From: an uncultured Oscillospiraceae bacterium
Lineage (GTDB): Bacteria; Bacillota; Clostridia; Oscillospirales; Oscillospiraceae
Assembly: GCA_934623575.1 (NCBI GenBank)
Contig: CAKTVL010000006.1
Coordinates: 1 to 64,000, forward strand
DNA: 64,000 bases
Direction: 5' to 3'
Part shown: positions 39,963 to 47,512 of the stretch, piece by piece
How the letters are laid out: each line of letters opens with the position of its first letter
Numbering within the stretch: position 1 is the stretch's first letter
Notes under the pieces: model-generated
Database searches by the model: none
What the model saw: only the letters and a program-made list of their open reading frames with translations
Told to the model about the DNA's origin: nothing
Program-made: the position numbers and the translations under genes

Positions 39963-40253
39963 ATGGACAACATCTACACCAAAAAGCCCGAGGAGTGCGC
40001 CTACTCCTTCACCCAGCACACCGCCTGCGAGTTCTTCCCCTGCCACAAGACCACTCACCCCGAGGATTTCAACTGCCTGTTCTGCTACTGCCCGCTGTAC
40101 ACCCTGGGCAGCAAGTGCGGCGGCAACTTCAGGTACATGGAAAACGGCGTCAAGGACTGCTCCAACTGCCTGCTGCCCCATGGCCGCGGCAGCTACAGCT
40201 ACGTCATATCCAAGTTCCCCGAGCTGATGGAGCTGGCCAAAAAAAACCGATAA
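39963..40253 (+). CDS. Cysteine-rich small domain protein
   Basis: 96 residues with nine cysteines in the pattern C..CEFFPCHK..NCLFCYCPLY..KCGG..CSNCLLPH. This matches the 'cysteine-rich small domain' family of anaerobes, often found near cobamide or corrinoid genes and presumably binding a metal or cluster; its function is unknown. Start after GGAGGACGGAT. The gene has its own promoter and terminator. Confidence 0.88.
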   Translation: MDNIYTKKPEECAYSFTQHTACEFFPCHKTTHPEDFNCLFCYCPLYTLGSKCGGNFRYMENGVKDCSNCLLPHGRGSYSYVISKFPELMELAKKNR

Positions 40254-40257
40254 GAAA

Positions 40258-40285
40258 AGAGACGGCTCACGCCGTCTCTTTTTTC
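40258..40285. terminator. Terminator between the Cys-rich protein and prepilin genes
   Basis: AGAGACGGC-tcac-GCCGTCTCT followed by six T on the plus strand; also suitable for the minus-strand gene. Confidence 0.85.
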
Positions 40286-40289
40286 ATCA

Positions 40290-40688
40290 TTATTCCAGCA
40301 GCAGCTCGTGGTCGCCCTTGTTGCAGATATAGTAGACATGATAGCCAATGGGCGCGCCCTTCTGCCCGCTGGAAACAGGTTTTGAAGGGGGTTCGCGAAT
40401 CAAAATGGCGCTAACCCAGCCAGCCTGTAATTTGATGACGGTGTTGTCGGGGAATGTTATTTCATCATGGAAATCATTGGGTTCGTGCCCTACATCCACA
40501 TAGTCACCAGTCAACATGCCGGAGAGTTGCAATTCCGCGTAATACGCCCGCACGTTGGCCTCGTCCGCCGCCACCTTGGCCTTGTGCAGGCTGCCGTTGA
40601 ACACAGGGATGGCAATAGCCGCCAGCACGGCCACAATGGCCACCACGATCAGCATTTCCATCAATGTAAATCCGCGGTTCCGTTTCAT
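40290..40688 (-). CDS. Orphan type IV prepilin-like protein
   Basis: 132 residues. MKRNRG^FTLMEMLIVVAIVAV has the prepilin peptidase site (Gly/Phe) with Glu at mature position +5, then the long hydrophobic stem helix (about 7-28) and a small C-terminal domain. No pilus ATPase, platform protein or peptidase gene is nearby, so it depends on machinery elsewhere or is a stand-alone pseudopilin. The start at 40688 lies just before the leader; the gene is downstream of spoIIP on the same strand with a 76-base gap. Confidence 0.88.
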   Translation of the reverse strand: MKRNRGFTLMEMLIVVAIVAVLAAIAIPVFNGSLHKAKVAADEANVRAYYAELQLSGMLTGDYVDVGHEPNDFHDEITFPDNTVIKLQAGWVSAILIREPPSKPVSSGQKGAPIGYHVYYICNKGDHELLLE

Positions 40689-40764
40689 GGTATCTCTGTC
40701 CTCCGTATCGCGTCGTGTGTTTCGTGTTCCCGTATTATACACTGCCGCGCCGTGTTTTGCAAGC

Positions 40765-41862
40765 CTATTTCGCCCCGGTGACCACCTCCGCGAAGCCCTG
40801 GCCGAACACCCGCGCCGCCGCCAGCGCCTCCTCCAGCGAGTTCCCCGCCGCGCCGATCTCCACCAGCAGGCTCCCCGTGGTGAAGTACTCGTTGTAGTCC
40901 GAGTTCCGCAGCGTCAGGGGCCGCATCAGCGTGGGATGCCCCTCCGTCAGGTGCTGCTGCACCGCCACGGCGAATTTCAGGTTCTCCTGCCAGCCCTCCC
41001 AACTGCTGCCCATCACCAAACTCACCTGCGCGCAGTCCGGGTCCTCCCGCGTCACCACCTTGTACTGGTGCCCGGCCTTGTCCTCCAGCGCGTCCCGGTG
41101 TACGTCCAGGATGAAGCTGATGCTGGGGTACTTCTCCAGATACGCCTCGATGGCGTCCTCCGCCCGGTAGTACGCCCCGTTGTACTCCGGGTCGTCGTAC
41201 AGCGCCCGGTCGTGCAGCACCGACAGTCCGTACCCGCTGAGCACCCGCGCCAGCTCGTCCCCCACCCGGATCACGCTCACCGCGGCGTCCGCCGTCCGAA
41301 AGCTCCCCGTGCTGACGTACTCCTGCCCCGCCGGCATGGTGTACGCCTCGCTGCCGTGGGTGTGCAGGATCAGCACCTGCGGCGCGTCCTCGCCCGCCCG
41401 GGCCGCGAACGTCCCGTCAAACACGATGCCCTCCAGCGTCTGCCGCGACGCGTTCTTGATGAACACGTCCCCCACCCGGGTGTAGCCGTTTTCCTCCGTC
41501 ACCACCACGCTCAGCCCCGGCGACTCGCCCTGTCCGTCCTCCGGCGTCTCTGCGTCCGGTGTCTCCGCGTCCGGCGTCTCCGCCGGGGCAGGGGAGGGCG
41601 TCTCCTGCGGCGTCTCCGCCTGCTGCACCGCCCCCTCCGCCGCCAGCAGCAGCGGCGACTGCCGCACCGCCAGCAGCACCGGCAGCGGCAGGGTGTCCGC
41701 TGTCCATACCTGGCCCAGCTCCCATTGTACCAGCTTCTGCACCACCGCGCTGTCCCGCACCGCCTGTGCCGCCGCCCGCAGGTCCTGACTTCCCGCGCAC
41801 ACCGCCGCCAGCCACACCGCCGCCGCCCCGCATACCGCCGCCGCGCCCCGCTGCCATTTCAT
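40765..41862 (-). CDS. spoIIP: Stage II sporulation protein P
   Basis: 365 residues. One N-terminal membrane segment (about 7-23), a linker with repeats of the type AETPDAETPD, and the amidase/endopeptidase domain (about 160-360) with LILHTHGSEAY, SFILDVHRDA and LVEIGAAGNSLEEAL carrying the zinc ligands. With SpoIID and SpoIIM it thins septal peptidoglycan during engulfment, so the organism very likely forms spores. Start near GGCGGTGGGGGG. No clear SigE promoter was found. Confidence 0.95.
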   Translation of the reverse strand: MKWQRGAAAVCGAAAVWLAAVCAGSQDLRAAAQAVRDSAVVQKLVQWELGQVWTADTLPLPVLLAVRQSPLLLAAEGAVQQAETPQETPSPAPAETPDAETPDAETPEDGQGESPGLSVVVTEENGYTRVGDVFIKNASRQTLEGIVFDGTFAARAGEDAPQVLILHTHGSEAYTMPAGQEYVSTGSFRTADAAVSVIRVGDELARVLSGYGLSVLHDRALYDDPEYNGAYYRAEDAIEAYLEKYPSISFILDVHRDALEDKAGHQYKVVTREDPDCAQVSLVMGSSWEGWQENLKFAVAVQQHLTEGHPTLMRPLTLRNSDYNEYFTTGSLLVEIGAAGNSLEEALAAARVFGQGFAEVVTGAK

Positions 41863-41944
41863 CCCCCCACCGCCTTTCAGACAAGCCTATGCCCCGCCCC
41901 CGCCAAACATTCCTCAATAACCGGCGCCCTCCCTGCCCCCGTCC

Positions 41945-41988
41945 CTGTCATTGCGAAGCCAGTCCGCAGACTGGCTGTGGCAATCCGT
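41945..41988 (+). repeat. Dispersed CATTGCGA repeat, copy 2
   Basis: Starts CTGTCATTGCGA and ends GTGGCAATCCGT, with CCAGTC-cgca-GACTGG as central hairpin. The ends match the copy at 3386-3463 in opposite orientation; the centre differs. Confidence 0.55.
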
Positions 41989-41995
41989 CCCCCTT

Positions 41996-42034
41996 GCCCC
42001 ACCCCAAAAATCCCCCCCAAATCCCCAAAACCCT
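41996..42034 (-). other. G-quadruplex-prone tract
   Basis: The minus strand reads G-runs of 3, 4, 7, 4 and 4 separated by 1-6 bases (plus strand: CCCC-a-CCCC-aaaaat-C7-aaat-CCCC-aaaa-CCC). This fits the G3+N1-7 rule. It lies between the divergent spoIIP and surface-protein genes, two bases before the latter's -35. Confidence 0.6.
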
Positions 42035-42035
42035 A

Positions 42036-42063
42036 TAGACAACCCGTTAAAATATGGTATAAT
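42036..42063 (+). promoter_or_regulatory. Promoter of the surface-protein gene
   Basis: -35 TAGACA (42036-42041), 16-base spacer, -10 TATAAT (42058-42063). Confidence 0.72.
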
Positions 42064-42071
42064 CAACTCAT

Positions 42072-42157
42072 CCGCAGGAGTACTCCTGCATCCCCGTTTT
42101 AATTAAGATTAAAACGACAGCCCCCTGCGGAAATCTAAAAAAACCGGGGTAGGTAAT
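42072..42157 (+). promoter_or_regulatory. Structured leader of the surface-protein mRNA
   Basis: CCGCAGG (42072-42078) pairs with CCTGCGG (42124-42130) as an outer stem. Inside are CGTTTTAAT-taag-ATTAAAACG (42095-42116) and a competing palindrome GCAGGAGTACTCCTGC (42074-42089). CCCCG (42092-42096) could pair with CGGGG (42144-42148) right beside the ribosome site. Mutually exclusive pairings next to a start codon suggest control of translation, but no known riboswitch class is recognised. Confidence 0.5.
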
Positions 42158-43597
42158 ATGAAAAAGACACTTGCAGCCATTCTGGCACTTGTCCTCACGC
42201 TGAGCCTTTGCTCCCTCGCCTGGGCAACGGAAGTAGATGTTGCCGAAGTCGATGGAGTGGGGTACACAAGTCTGCAAGTCGCTGTCAATGCAGCTAACGG
42301 GAAAACGGTGAAGCTGTTGACGAATGTAGATGTGACTACAGGCGGCCTGAGTGTGAAGAATACAGTGACGCTCGACCTCAACGGCAAGACGCTGAAGGTG
42401 GGTGAGAGAGCTTCCAACGACATTCGTGTAAATAGCAAGGCGTCGCTGACTGTAAAAGACTCCGCGGGTAACGGAAAAATTTTTACAGAAGAAGTCTATA
42501 CTGGGACAGAGACCGGCATGTGTGCGATTTATGTGGATGGCAACTTTGTGATGGAATCTGGGACGATTTACACGGTGATCGCTGATGATCCTGCGAATAA
42601 AGGTCAGTTTGCTATTGGTGTTCATCCTAACGGCAAAGTAACCATTAACGGCGGAAGGGTCGAAGCTGGCTGGTATGCCGTTGCATCTAACGGCCAAGAA
42701 TCTAATACGGAGATCGTAGTGAATGGCGGTGAGTTGATCTCTACCACCGACTACGCAATTTACGGCGCTGCAGGGAGCAGCAAAATTACAATTAACGATG
42801 GCGTTATTTATGGTGTTGCGGGCGGTGTCGCCCTCAATAAGGGCGATTTGATCGTAAATGGCGGTACCATAACTTCTAAGGGAACCGGTAACACCGGAAA
42901 CTGGGGAGACGGCACCGGCAATATGGCAGCTGCTGCAGTCAATGTCCAAGCTAAGTATGGCGAGGCAACTGCCACTATTAAGGGTGGCACTTTGATTGCA
43001 GAGGAGAATGCGCTGTTCATTAAGACCGAGCAGAAAGAAGGAGATATCTCCGTTGAGGGCGGTACCTTCTCTCAGCCGGTAGACGAGTACCTTGCTCCCA
43101 GCGTGAACTATTCTGTAAGCAATGATACCAACGGTAATGTCTCCTACTTCACGAACCTCAATGACGCTGTTGCAGCGGCGGGTGAAAATGATACAATTGT
43201 GAATGTGAGGGAAACAACTGGGCAGGGTGGTCATGGCATTATCCTGAAGGATGGCGATGAAGTTGTTGCGAAGATGCATACCGAAGCGGCAAGCGTGAAT
43301 CTGCCTACTCTGACCAAGTCCGGTTATACCTTCAAGGGCTGGAAGGATGAGGCTGGCGCTGTATACAACGGCACGTTTACGATTCCTCAGGGCGGAGAAA
43401 TTACACCGAAAGACAACTTTATCCTCACCGCCGTCTGGTCCGCCAACTCCTATTACTACTACCCCTCCACCTCCACCACCGACAGCACCACCGGCAAGGC
43501 ATCCCCCAAGACCTTTGACGCCGGTATCGGCGTGTACGCGGTCACCGCCGTGCTGTCCCTCACCGGTCTGGCCTACACCGGCAAGAAGAAATTCTGA
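42158..43597 (+). CDS. Secreted beta-helix-like surface protein with C-terminal anchor
   Basis: 479 residues. Signal peptide (1-23, ending SLAWA), a repetitive beta-strand region with many G-x-I/V-x-(V/I)-x-G-G turns (about 40-330) as in right-handed beta-helix adhesins, a small GYTFKGWKDEAG-type repeat domain (about 390-430), a Tyr/Ser/Thr linker, and a tail SPKTFDAGIGVYA - hydrophobic helix - GKKKF that resembles a sortase signal with SPKTFD in place of LPXTG. The first 85% is clearly AT-richer than neighbouring genes; the last 150 bases return to the host bias. Ligand unknown. Confidence 0.85.
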   Translation: MKKTLAAILALVLTLSLCSLAWATEVDVAEVDGVGYTSLQVAVNAANGKTVKLLTNVDVTTGGLSVKNTVTLDLNGKTLKVGERASNDIRVNSKASLTVKDSAGNGKIFTEEVYTGTETGMCAIYVDGNFVMESGTIYTVIADDPANKGQFAIGVHPNGKVTINGGRVEAGWYAVASNGQESNTEIVVNGGELISTTDYAIYGAAGSSKITINDGVIYGVAGGVALNKGDLIVNGGTITSKGTGNTGNWGDGTGNMAAAAVNVQAKYGEATATIKGGTLIAEENALFIKTEQKEGDISVEGGTFSQPVDEYLAPSVNYSVSNDTNGNVSYFTNLNDAVAAAGENDTIVNVRETTGQGGHGIILKDGDEVVAKMHTEAASVNLPTLTKSGYTFKGWKDEAGAVYNGTFTIPQGGEITPKDNFILTAVWSANSYYYYPSTSTTDSTTGKASPKTFDAGIGVYAVTAVLSLTGLAYTGKKKF

Positions 43598-43603
43598 GCA
43601 CAC

Positions 43604-43638
43604 AAAAAATGAGCACCCCTCCGGGTGCTCATTTTTTT
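43604..43638. terminator. Terminator after the surface-protein gene
   Basis: ATGAGCACCC-ctcc-GGGTGCTCAT flanked by A6 and T7; serves both converging genes. Confidence 0.9.
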
Positions 43639-44308
43639 ATGCCTGAAACCAGCGCCACGGCGTCTCCTGCGGCGGCTCCCGCTCAAATACCATCGTCTCG
43701 CCCGTCTCCGGGTGCCGGAACGCCAGCCGGGCCGACCACAGCGCGATCTGCGCCGCCCCGTCCTCCGCCGCGCCGTACCGCCGGTCGCCCACCAGCGGCA
43801 TCCCCCGGGACGCGAACTGCACCCGTATCTGGTGGGTGCGCCCCGTCAGCAGCCGTATCCGCACCAGCGCGCACCCCGCCGCCGTTCCCAGCACCCGGTA
43901 GCGCAGCCGCGCCTCCTGCACGCCCTTGCCGGGGCCGCGGGCCACGAAGGTCATCCGAGTCGCCCTGTCCCGGCCCAGCAGGTCCGTCAGCTCCCCCTCC
44001 GGCTCCGCCGGCGTCCCCCGCACCACCGCCAGATACTCCTTCTCGAATTCGCCCTCCCGGATCTGCCGCGACAGCTCACCCGCCGCGTACACGCTCCGGG
44101 CGAACACCATCAGCCCCGCCACCGGCGCATCCAGCCGGTGCACCGTCCGGATGCACGCCGTCTGCAATTCCTGTCGAAGCAGGTCGGGCATGCCGCCCGT
44201 CTCGTCGGTGGAGACCACCCCGGCGGGCTTCACCGCCACCACGATCCGCTTGTCCTGATACACGATGTCCATGCCGGCCCTTTCTGCCTCCTTCTGCGCG
44301 TATTCCAT
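43637..44308 (-). CDS. RluA-family RNA pseudouridine synthase
   Basis: 223 residues. Catalytic Asp in TVHRLDAPVAGLM (about D58), KEYLAVVRG and TGRTHQIRVQFASRGMPLVGD, the other RluA signatures. It converts a uridine in rRNA or tRNA to pseudouridine; the target base is unknown. No S4 RNA-binding domain is present, as in the short RluA/RluE-like group. The start is uncertain: 44308 or, 12 codons later, 44272; the second begins exactly at the first conserved strand (DIVYQDKR). Confidence 0.9.
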   Translation of the reverse strand: MEYAQKEAERAGMDIVYQDKRIVVAVKPAGVVSTDETGGMPDLLRQELQTACIRTVHRLDAPVAGLMVFARSVYAAGELSRQIREGEFEKEYLAVVRGTPAEPEGELTDLLGRDRATRMTFVARGPGKGVQEARLRYRVLGTAAGCALVRIRLLTGRTHQIRVQFASRGMPLVGDRRYGAAEDGAAQIALWSARLAFRHPETGETMVFEREPPQETPWRWFQA

Positions 44309-44374
44309 GTCGTTCTGTGCTGTTCTTAAATGCAGTCTACCACAAAAGGTGACAAAAAGGAACCAAAAAAGTGC

Positions 44375-44430
44375 TTGACAAGTACGGTCTAATGCGTTAG
44401 ACTAAAATCAACGAGATCTAACGCGTTCGA
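44375..44430 (+). promoter_or_regulatory. Promoter and two operators of the BlaI/BlaR-like pair
   Basis: -35 TTGACA (44375-44380), 17-base spacer, -10 TAGACT (44398-44403). Palindrome GTCTAA-tgcg-TTAGAC (44387-44402) overlaps the -10; a second imperfect copy TCTAA-cgcg-TTCGA (44417-44430) lies 29 bases on, about three helical turns. Two operators over the promoter are the classic BlaI/MecI arrangement. Confidence 0.82.
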
Positions 44431-44457
44431 CCGGCCGGAAACAAGGAGGAAAAACCT

Positions 44458-44829
44458 GTGGAAACACCGAAAATTTTCGAGAGCGAGATGCGCTTCTGCG
44501 AGATACTCTGGCAGCACCAACCCGTCAAAAGTGCTGAATTGGTGCGGCTTTGCGCCGATCAGCTGGGCTGGAAGAAGTCCACCACCTACACCGTTATCAA
44601 GCGCCTTACCGACCGCGGCGTGGTGCGCACGGAGAACGCCGTGGTCACCGCCCTGGTCCGCCGCGAGGACGTGCAGAGCGCCGAGAGTCGCGACTTCGTG
44701 CAGCGCAATTTCGGCGGCAGTTTACCGGCATTTTTAACCGCTTTTGTTGGGAAAACACAACTTTCACAGCGGGAAGCCGACGAGCTGCGCCGCATGATCG
44801 ACGCCTTCGAGGAGGAGCATCATGGATGA
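44458..44829 (+). CDS. BlaI/MecI/CopY-family repressor
   Basis: 123 residues, starting with GTG after ACAAGGAGGAAAAACCT. Winged-helix domain (1-75) with WKKSTTYTVIKRLTDRGVV, then a helical dimerisation tail. Family members are cut by the partner BlaR1-type protease to relieve repression. It overlaps the protease gene by 8 bases and probably binds the two palindromes in front of itself. No beta-lactamase or resistance gene is in the operon, so the regulated function beyond autoregulation is unknown. Confidence 0.93.
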   Translation: METPKIFESEMRFCEILWQHQPVKSAELVRLCADQLGWKKSTTYTVIKRLTDRGVVRTENAVVTALVRREDVQSAESRDFVQRNFGGSLPAFLTAFVGKTQLSQREADELRRMIDAFEEEHHG

Positions 44830-47458
44830 GCTGTTCGCCCAGATCTTAGAGATCTCCTGGCAGTCCGCCCTCATCGCCTTGGCGGTGATAATTGTTCGAT
44901 TTTTTCTGAAAAAACGGGCTTCTAAGCGGTCTATATGCCTGCTTTGGTTGCTGGTTGCCCTGCGCCTGCTGCTGCCCGCCTCCCTGCTTCCAGAAAGCCC
45001 CGTCAGCCTCCAGCAGCCCGAAAGTCCCCCCGCCCAGGTCTACCACGACCTCCGCCAGCAGCAGGAAACCTACCTTTCCACCCCGCCGGAGCAGCGCCCG
45101 GAAATGGCGGGACCCGCTGCGGCACAAGGCTTTGCGCTGCTGGATCAGCTGCCCGCCATCTGGCTGACGGGCGTGGGCTGCATGGCGCTGTACATGGCCC
45201 TCAGCCTGCTGCGTATGCGCTGGCGGCTCCGCGCCGCCCCCCGCATACAGGACAATGTCTATCGCTGCACCGACTGGTCCACGCCCTTCGTGCTGGGTGT
45301 TATCGCGCCCCGCATTTATGTGCCGGAAACCGTGTCGGAGCAGGACTTTCCCCAGGTGCTCGCCCACGAAAGGTGCCATATCCGCCGTTGGGACCATGTG
45401 TGGAAACCGTTGGCGTTTCTGCTGCTGGCGGTCAACTGGTTCAACCCGGTCCTCTGGGCGGCGTATGTCCTGCTGGGCCGCGACATGGAGCGCGCCTGTG
45501 ATGAAATGGTGTTGAAAAACGCAGATGCGGCGCAGCGGGCCGCCTATTCCCGGGCGCTGGTGGCCTGTGCCGCCCAGCCGAAAATGGCGGCGGTGTGCCC
45601 GCTGGCCTTTGGCGAAGTGGCTGTGAAAGAAAGGGTGAAGAACGTGCTCAACTATAAGAAGCCCGCCCTCTGGGCTGTCATCCTGCTGGTCGTCGCGGCG
45701 GCCATCATCGGCGCGTGCCTGCTGACGAAGCCCGGCTACAAGAACGTGGGGACGCTGGACGCGGAGAAGCTGTACGCCCTGCGGACGGAGTATATCGGTG
45801 ACAATGCCGCCGTGGGCGCGATACTGGACGCACTGGGGCTGCCGGAGATGGGCGATACGGCGGACAGCGACACATACGCCTATTCCATCCGCTTGGACAC
45901 GAACAGGAAGCCTATGGGCGTGACGGTGTGCTATGCCTTTGCGGGTGATGTCCCGGAGCGCAGCGCGGAGTGGAACCGGCAGATGGCGCAGCGGGGCTAT
46001 ATCGCCATGGCGCTGATCGACAATATCGACTGGTTCCGCTGGACGGACATCGATCAGGCGGGTACGTCCCATGTCACCGGTGCGGTGTATTCGGGGGACG
46101 GCGAGGTGTATTCGAGCGATCATGCGGGCTATGTGGATGCACTGAGCGCGGCGCGGGAGAGCGTGAAGGGCTTGCAGACGTATATGGATATGCTGCGGAC
46201 AATGGCGGAGGATGGCTCTATCGTCTACTATGAGGGGGACGCGCAGCCGAGTTTTGAAGAAACCATGCCGTGGAGCGTTACCGGTGAGAACGACCCGTGC
46301 AGCGTCCGGGCGGAGGACTACGGCATCGTGTACGACGCGGCGCAGCTGCCGGACTGGGAGACCGTGCCCCTGAGCTATCTGTGCGCGTACTATCTCAACG
46401 GTGACGGCGCGTATGCCGAGGGTGCCATGGACGTGCTGGCGCACCGCTACCAGCAAGCCCCCAACACGGTGAAGGCGTATCTCCGCCGGCTGGCGGGACA
46501 GCAGGTCCCCGACGGCCGGGGCGACGCATCGGAGGTGCTGCTGGCGGATATTTCCCGGTATGCCATGTCCCAGTTGACCGGCGGGCTGCCGGTGGCCGCC
46601 AGTTATGAGAGGGACCAGCTGAGCATCTCCGTGTCGGAGGTCTATTCCGTGACGTACCGCACGGTGACATACGACGAGAATTACAGCGAGGACATCCCGG
46701 TGTATGAGGTGGGCAGCGGCGCGCAGCTGTCCGTGATAAAGGGTGAGGGCTTCACCCTCTACGGACGGTACAATGAGGAGAACGTGGCGCTCCACAACGG
46801 AGATGTGGTAGAGCTGACGGAGCAGTTCGTGGGCCTGGGCATGGATGGACAGTACGCTGTACGGTTCCAGTACCGGAGCGGCGGTGCGCCTGCGGCGGAG
46901 CTGGAGGTCTATCAGATCACGTGGGAGGTGGGTGACTCCACAAAGCAGGTCGTACCGCTGACGGAGGAGCAGGTGCAGACCATTCTCTCCGAGCAGGGGA
47001 TAGTCCAGCCGGAATGGTACACGGTGTGCGCTGATTTGCGGCAGAACGGCGCGGACGTGGCCAGCTACATGGGTACCGACTATGAGCCCGTGCCGCCCAC
47101 GGTGCTGAAAATACTGACGGAGCAGTGCGGCTATACCTTCGTCACGCCAGAGGATTTCCGGGGCAATATGACTTCCGCCAAGCTGGAGTTCTACGGCGGC
47201 GAGACGTATACCGCCGCCAAAGCCGACCTGCCCGCCCTGCAAAGGATGCTGACCAACGCCAGAGCCTACGGCGGCGCGTCCTCTTGTGGGTTTGGCGCCA
47301 AGCTGACGGTGACGTTCGACGACGGGCGGACGGTGTCGGTGCTGAAGGGGACGGACAGCTGCGCCAGCTTTACGTTCGGCTCGTGGAATACCGCCATGGT
47401 GTCCGACAGCGAGAACCGGCAGTTCTGGCAGATGTTCGGCGTGCCCTTTGACGAATAA
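44822..47458 (+). CDS. BlaR1-like M56 membrane protease with large extracellular sensor
   Basis: 878 residues. Four membrane helices and the zinc protease motif H182-E-R-C-H186 (HExxH class) in the N-terminal 300 residues, followed by DEMVLKNA as in BlaR1. The C-terminal 560 residues lie outside the cell. They start with a segment resembling DUF4825 (about 310-420) and show no penicillin-binding SxxK/SxN/KTG set, so this is not a beta-lactam sensor of the BlaR1/MecR1 kind. Three or more repeated beta-rich units seem to follow. The ligand is unknown. Confidence 0.88.
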   Translation: MDELFAQILEISWQSALIALAVIIVRFFLKKRASKRSICLLWLLVALRLLLPASLLPESPVSLQQPESPPAQVYHDLRQQQETYLSTPPEQRPEMAGPAAAQGFALLDQLPAIWLTGVGCMALYMALSLLRMRWRLRAAPRIQDNVYRCTDWSTPFVLGVIAPRIYVPETVSEQDFPQVLAHERCHIRRWDHVWKPLAFLLLAVNWFNPVLWAAYVLLGRDMERACDEMVLKNADAAQRAAYSRALVACAAQPKMAAVCPLAFGEVAVKERVKNVLNYKKPALWAVILLVVAAAIIGACLLTKPGYKNVGTLDAEKLYALRTEYIGDNAAVGAILDALGLPEMGDTADSDTYAYSIRLDTNRKPMGVTVCYAFAGDVPERSAEWNRQMAQRGYIAMALIDNIDWFRWTDIDQAGTSHVTGAVYSGDGEVYSSDHAGYVDALSAARESVKGLQTYMDMLRTMAEDGSIVYYEGDAQPSFEETMPWSVTGENDPCSVRAEDYGIVYDAAQLPDWETVPLSYLCAYYLNGDGAYAEGAMDVLAHRYQQAPNTVKAYLRRLAGQQVPDGRGDASEVLLADISRYAMSQLTGGLPVAASYERDQLSISVSEVYSVTYRTVTYDENYSEDIPVYEVGSGAQLSVIKGEGFTLYGRYNEENVALHNGDVVELTEQFVGLGMDGQYAVRFQYRSGGAPAAELEVYQITWEVGDSTKQVVPLTEEQVQTILSEQGIVQPEWYTVCADLRQNGADVASYMGTDYEPVPPTVLKILTEQCGYTFVTPEDFRGNMTSAKLEFYGGETYTAAKADLPALQRMLTNARAYGGASSCGFGAKLTVTFDDGRTVSVLKGTDSCASFTFGSWNTAMVSDSENRQFWQMFGVPFDE

Positions 47459-47467
47459 ACAGAGCGG

Positions 47468-47494
47468 AAAAGCCACCCCGATGGGGTGGCTTTT
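47468..47494. terminator. Terminator between the BlaR1-like and MBL-fold genes
   Basis: AAAAGCCACCCC-gat-GGGGTGGCTTTT, symmetric; serves both converging genes. Confidence 0.88.
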
Positions 47495-47512
47495 CTATGC
47501 GTACACGGTATC

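Noticed and set aside
44458-47458. Beta-lactam resistance operon
   Set aside because: The regulator pair is of the BlaI/BlaR1 type, but the receptor lacks the penicillin-binding motifs and no beta-lactamase is encoded.
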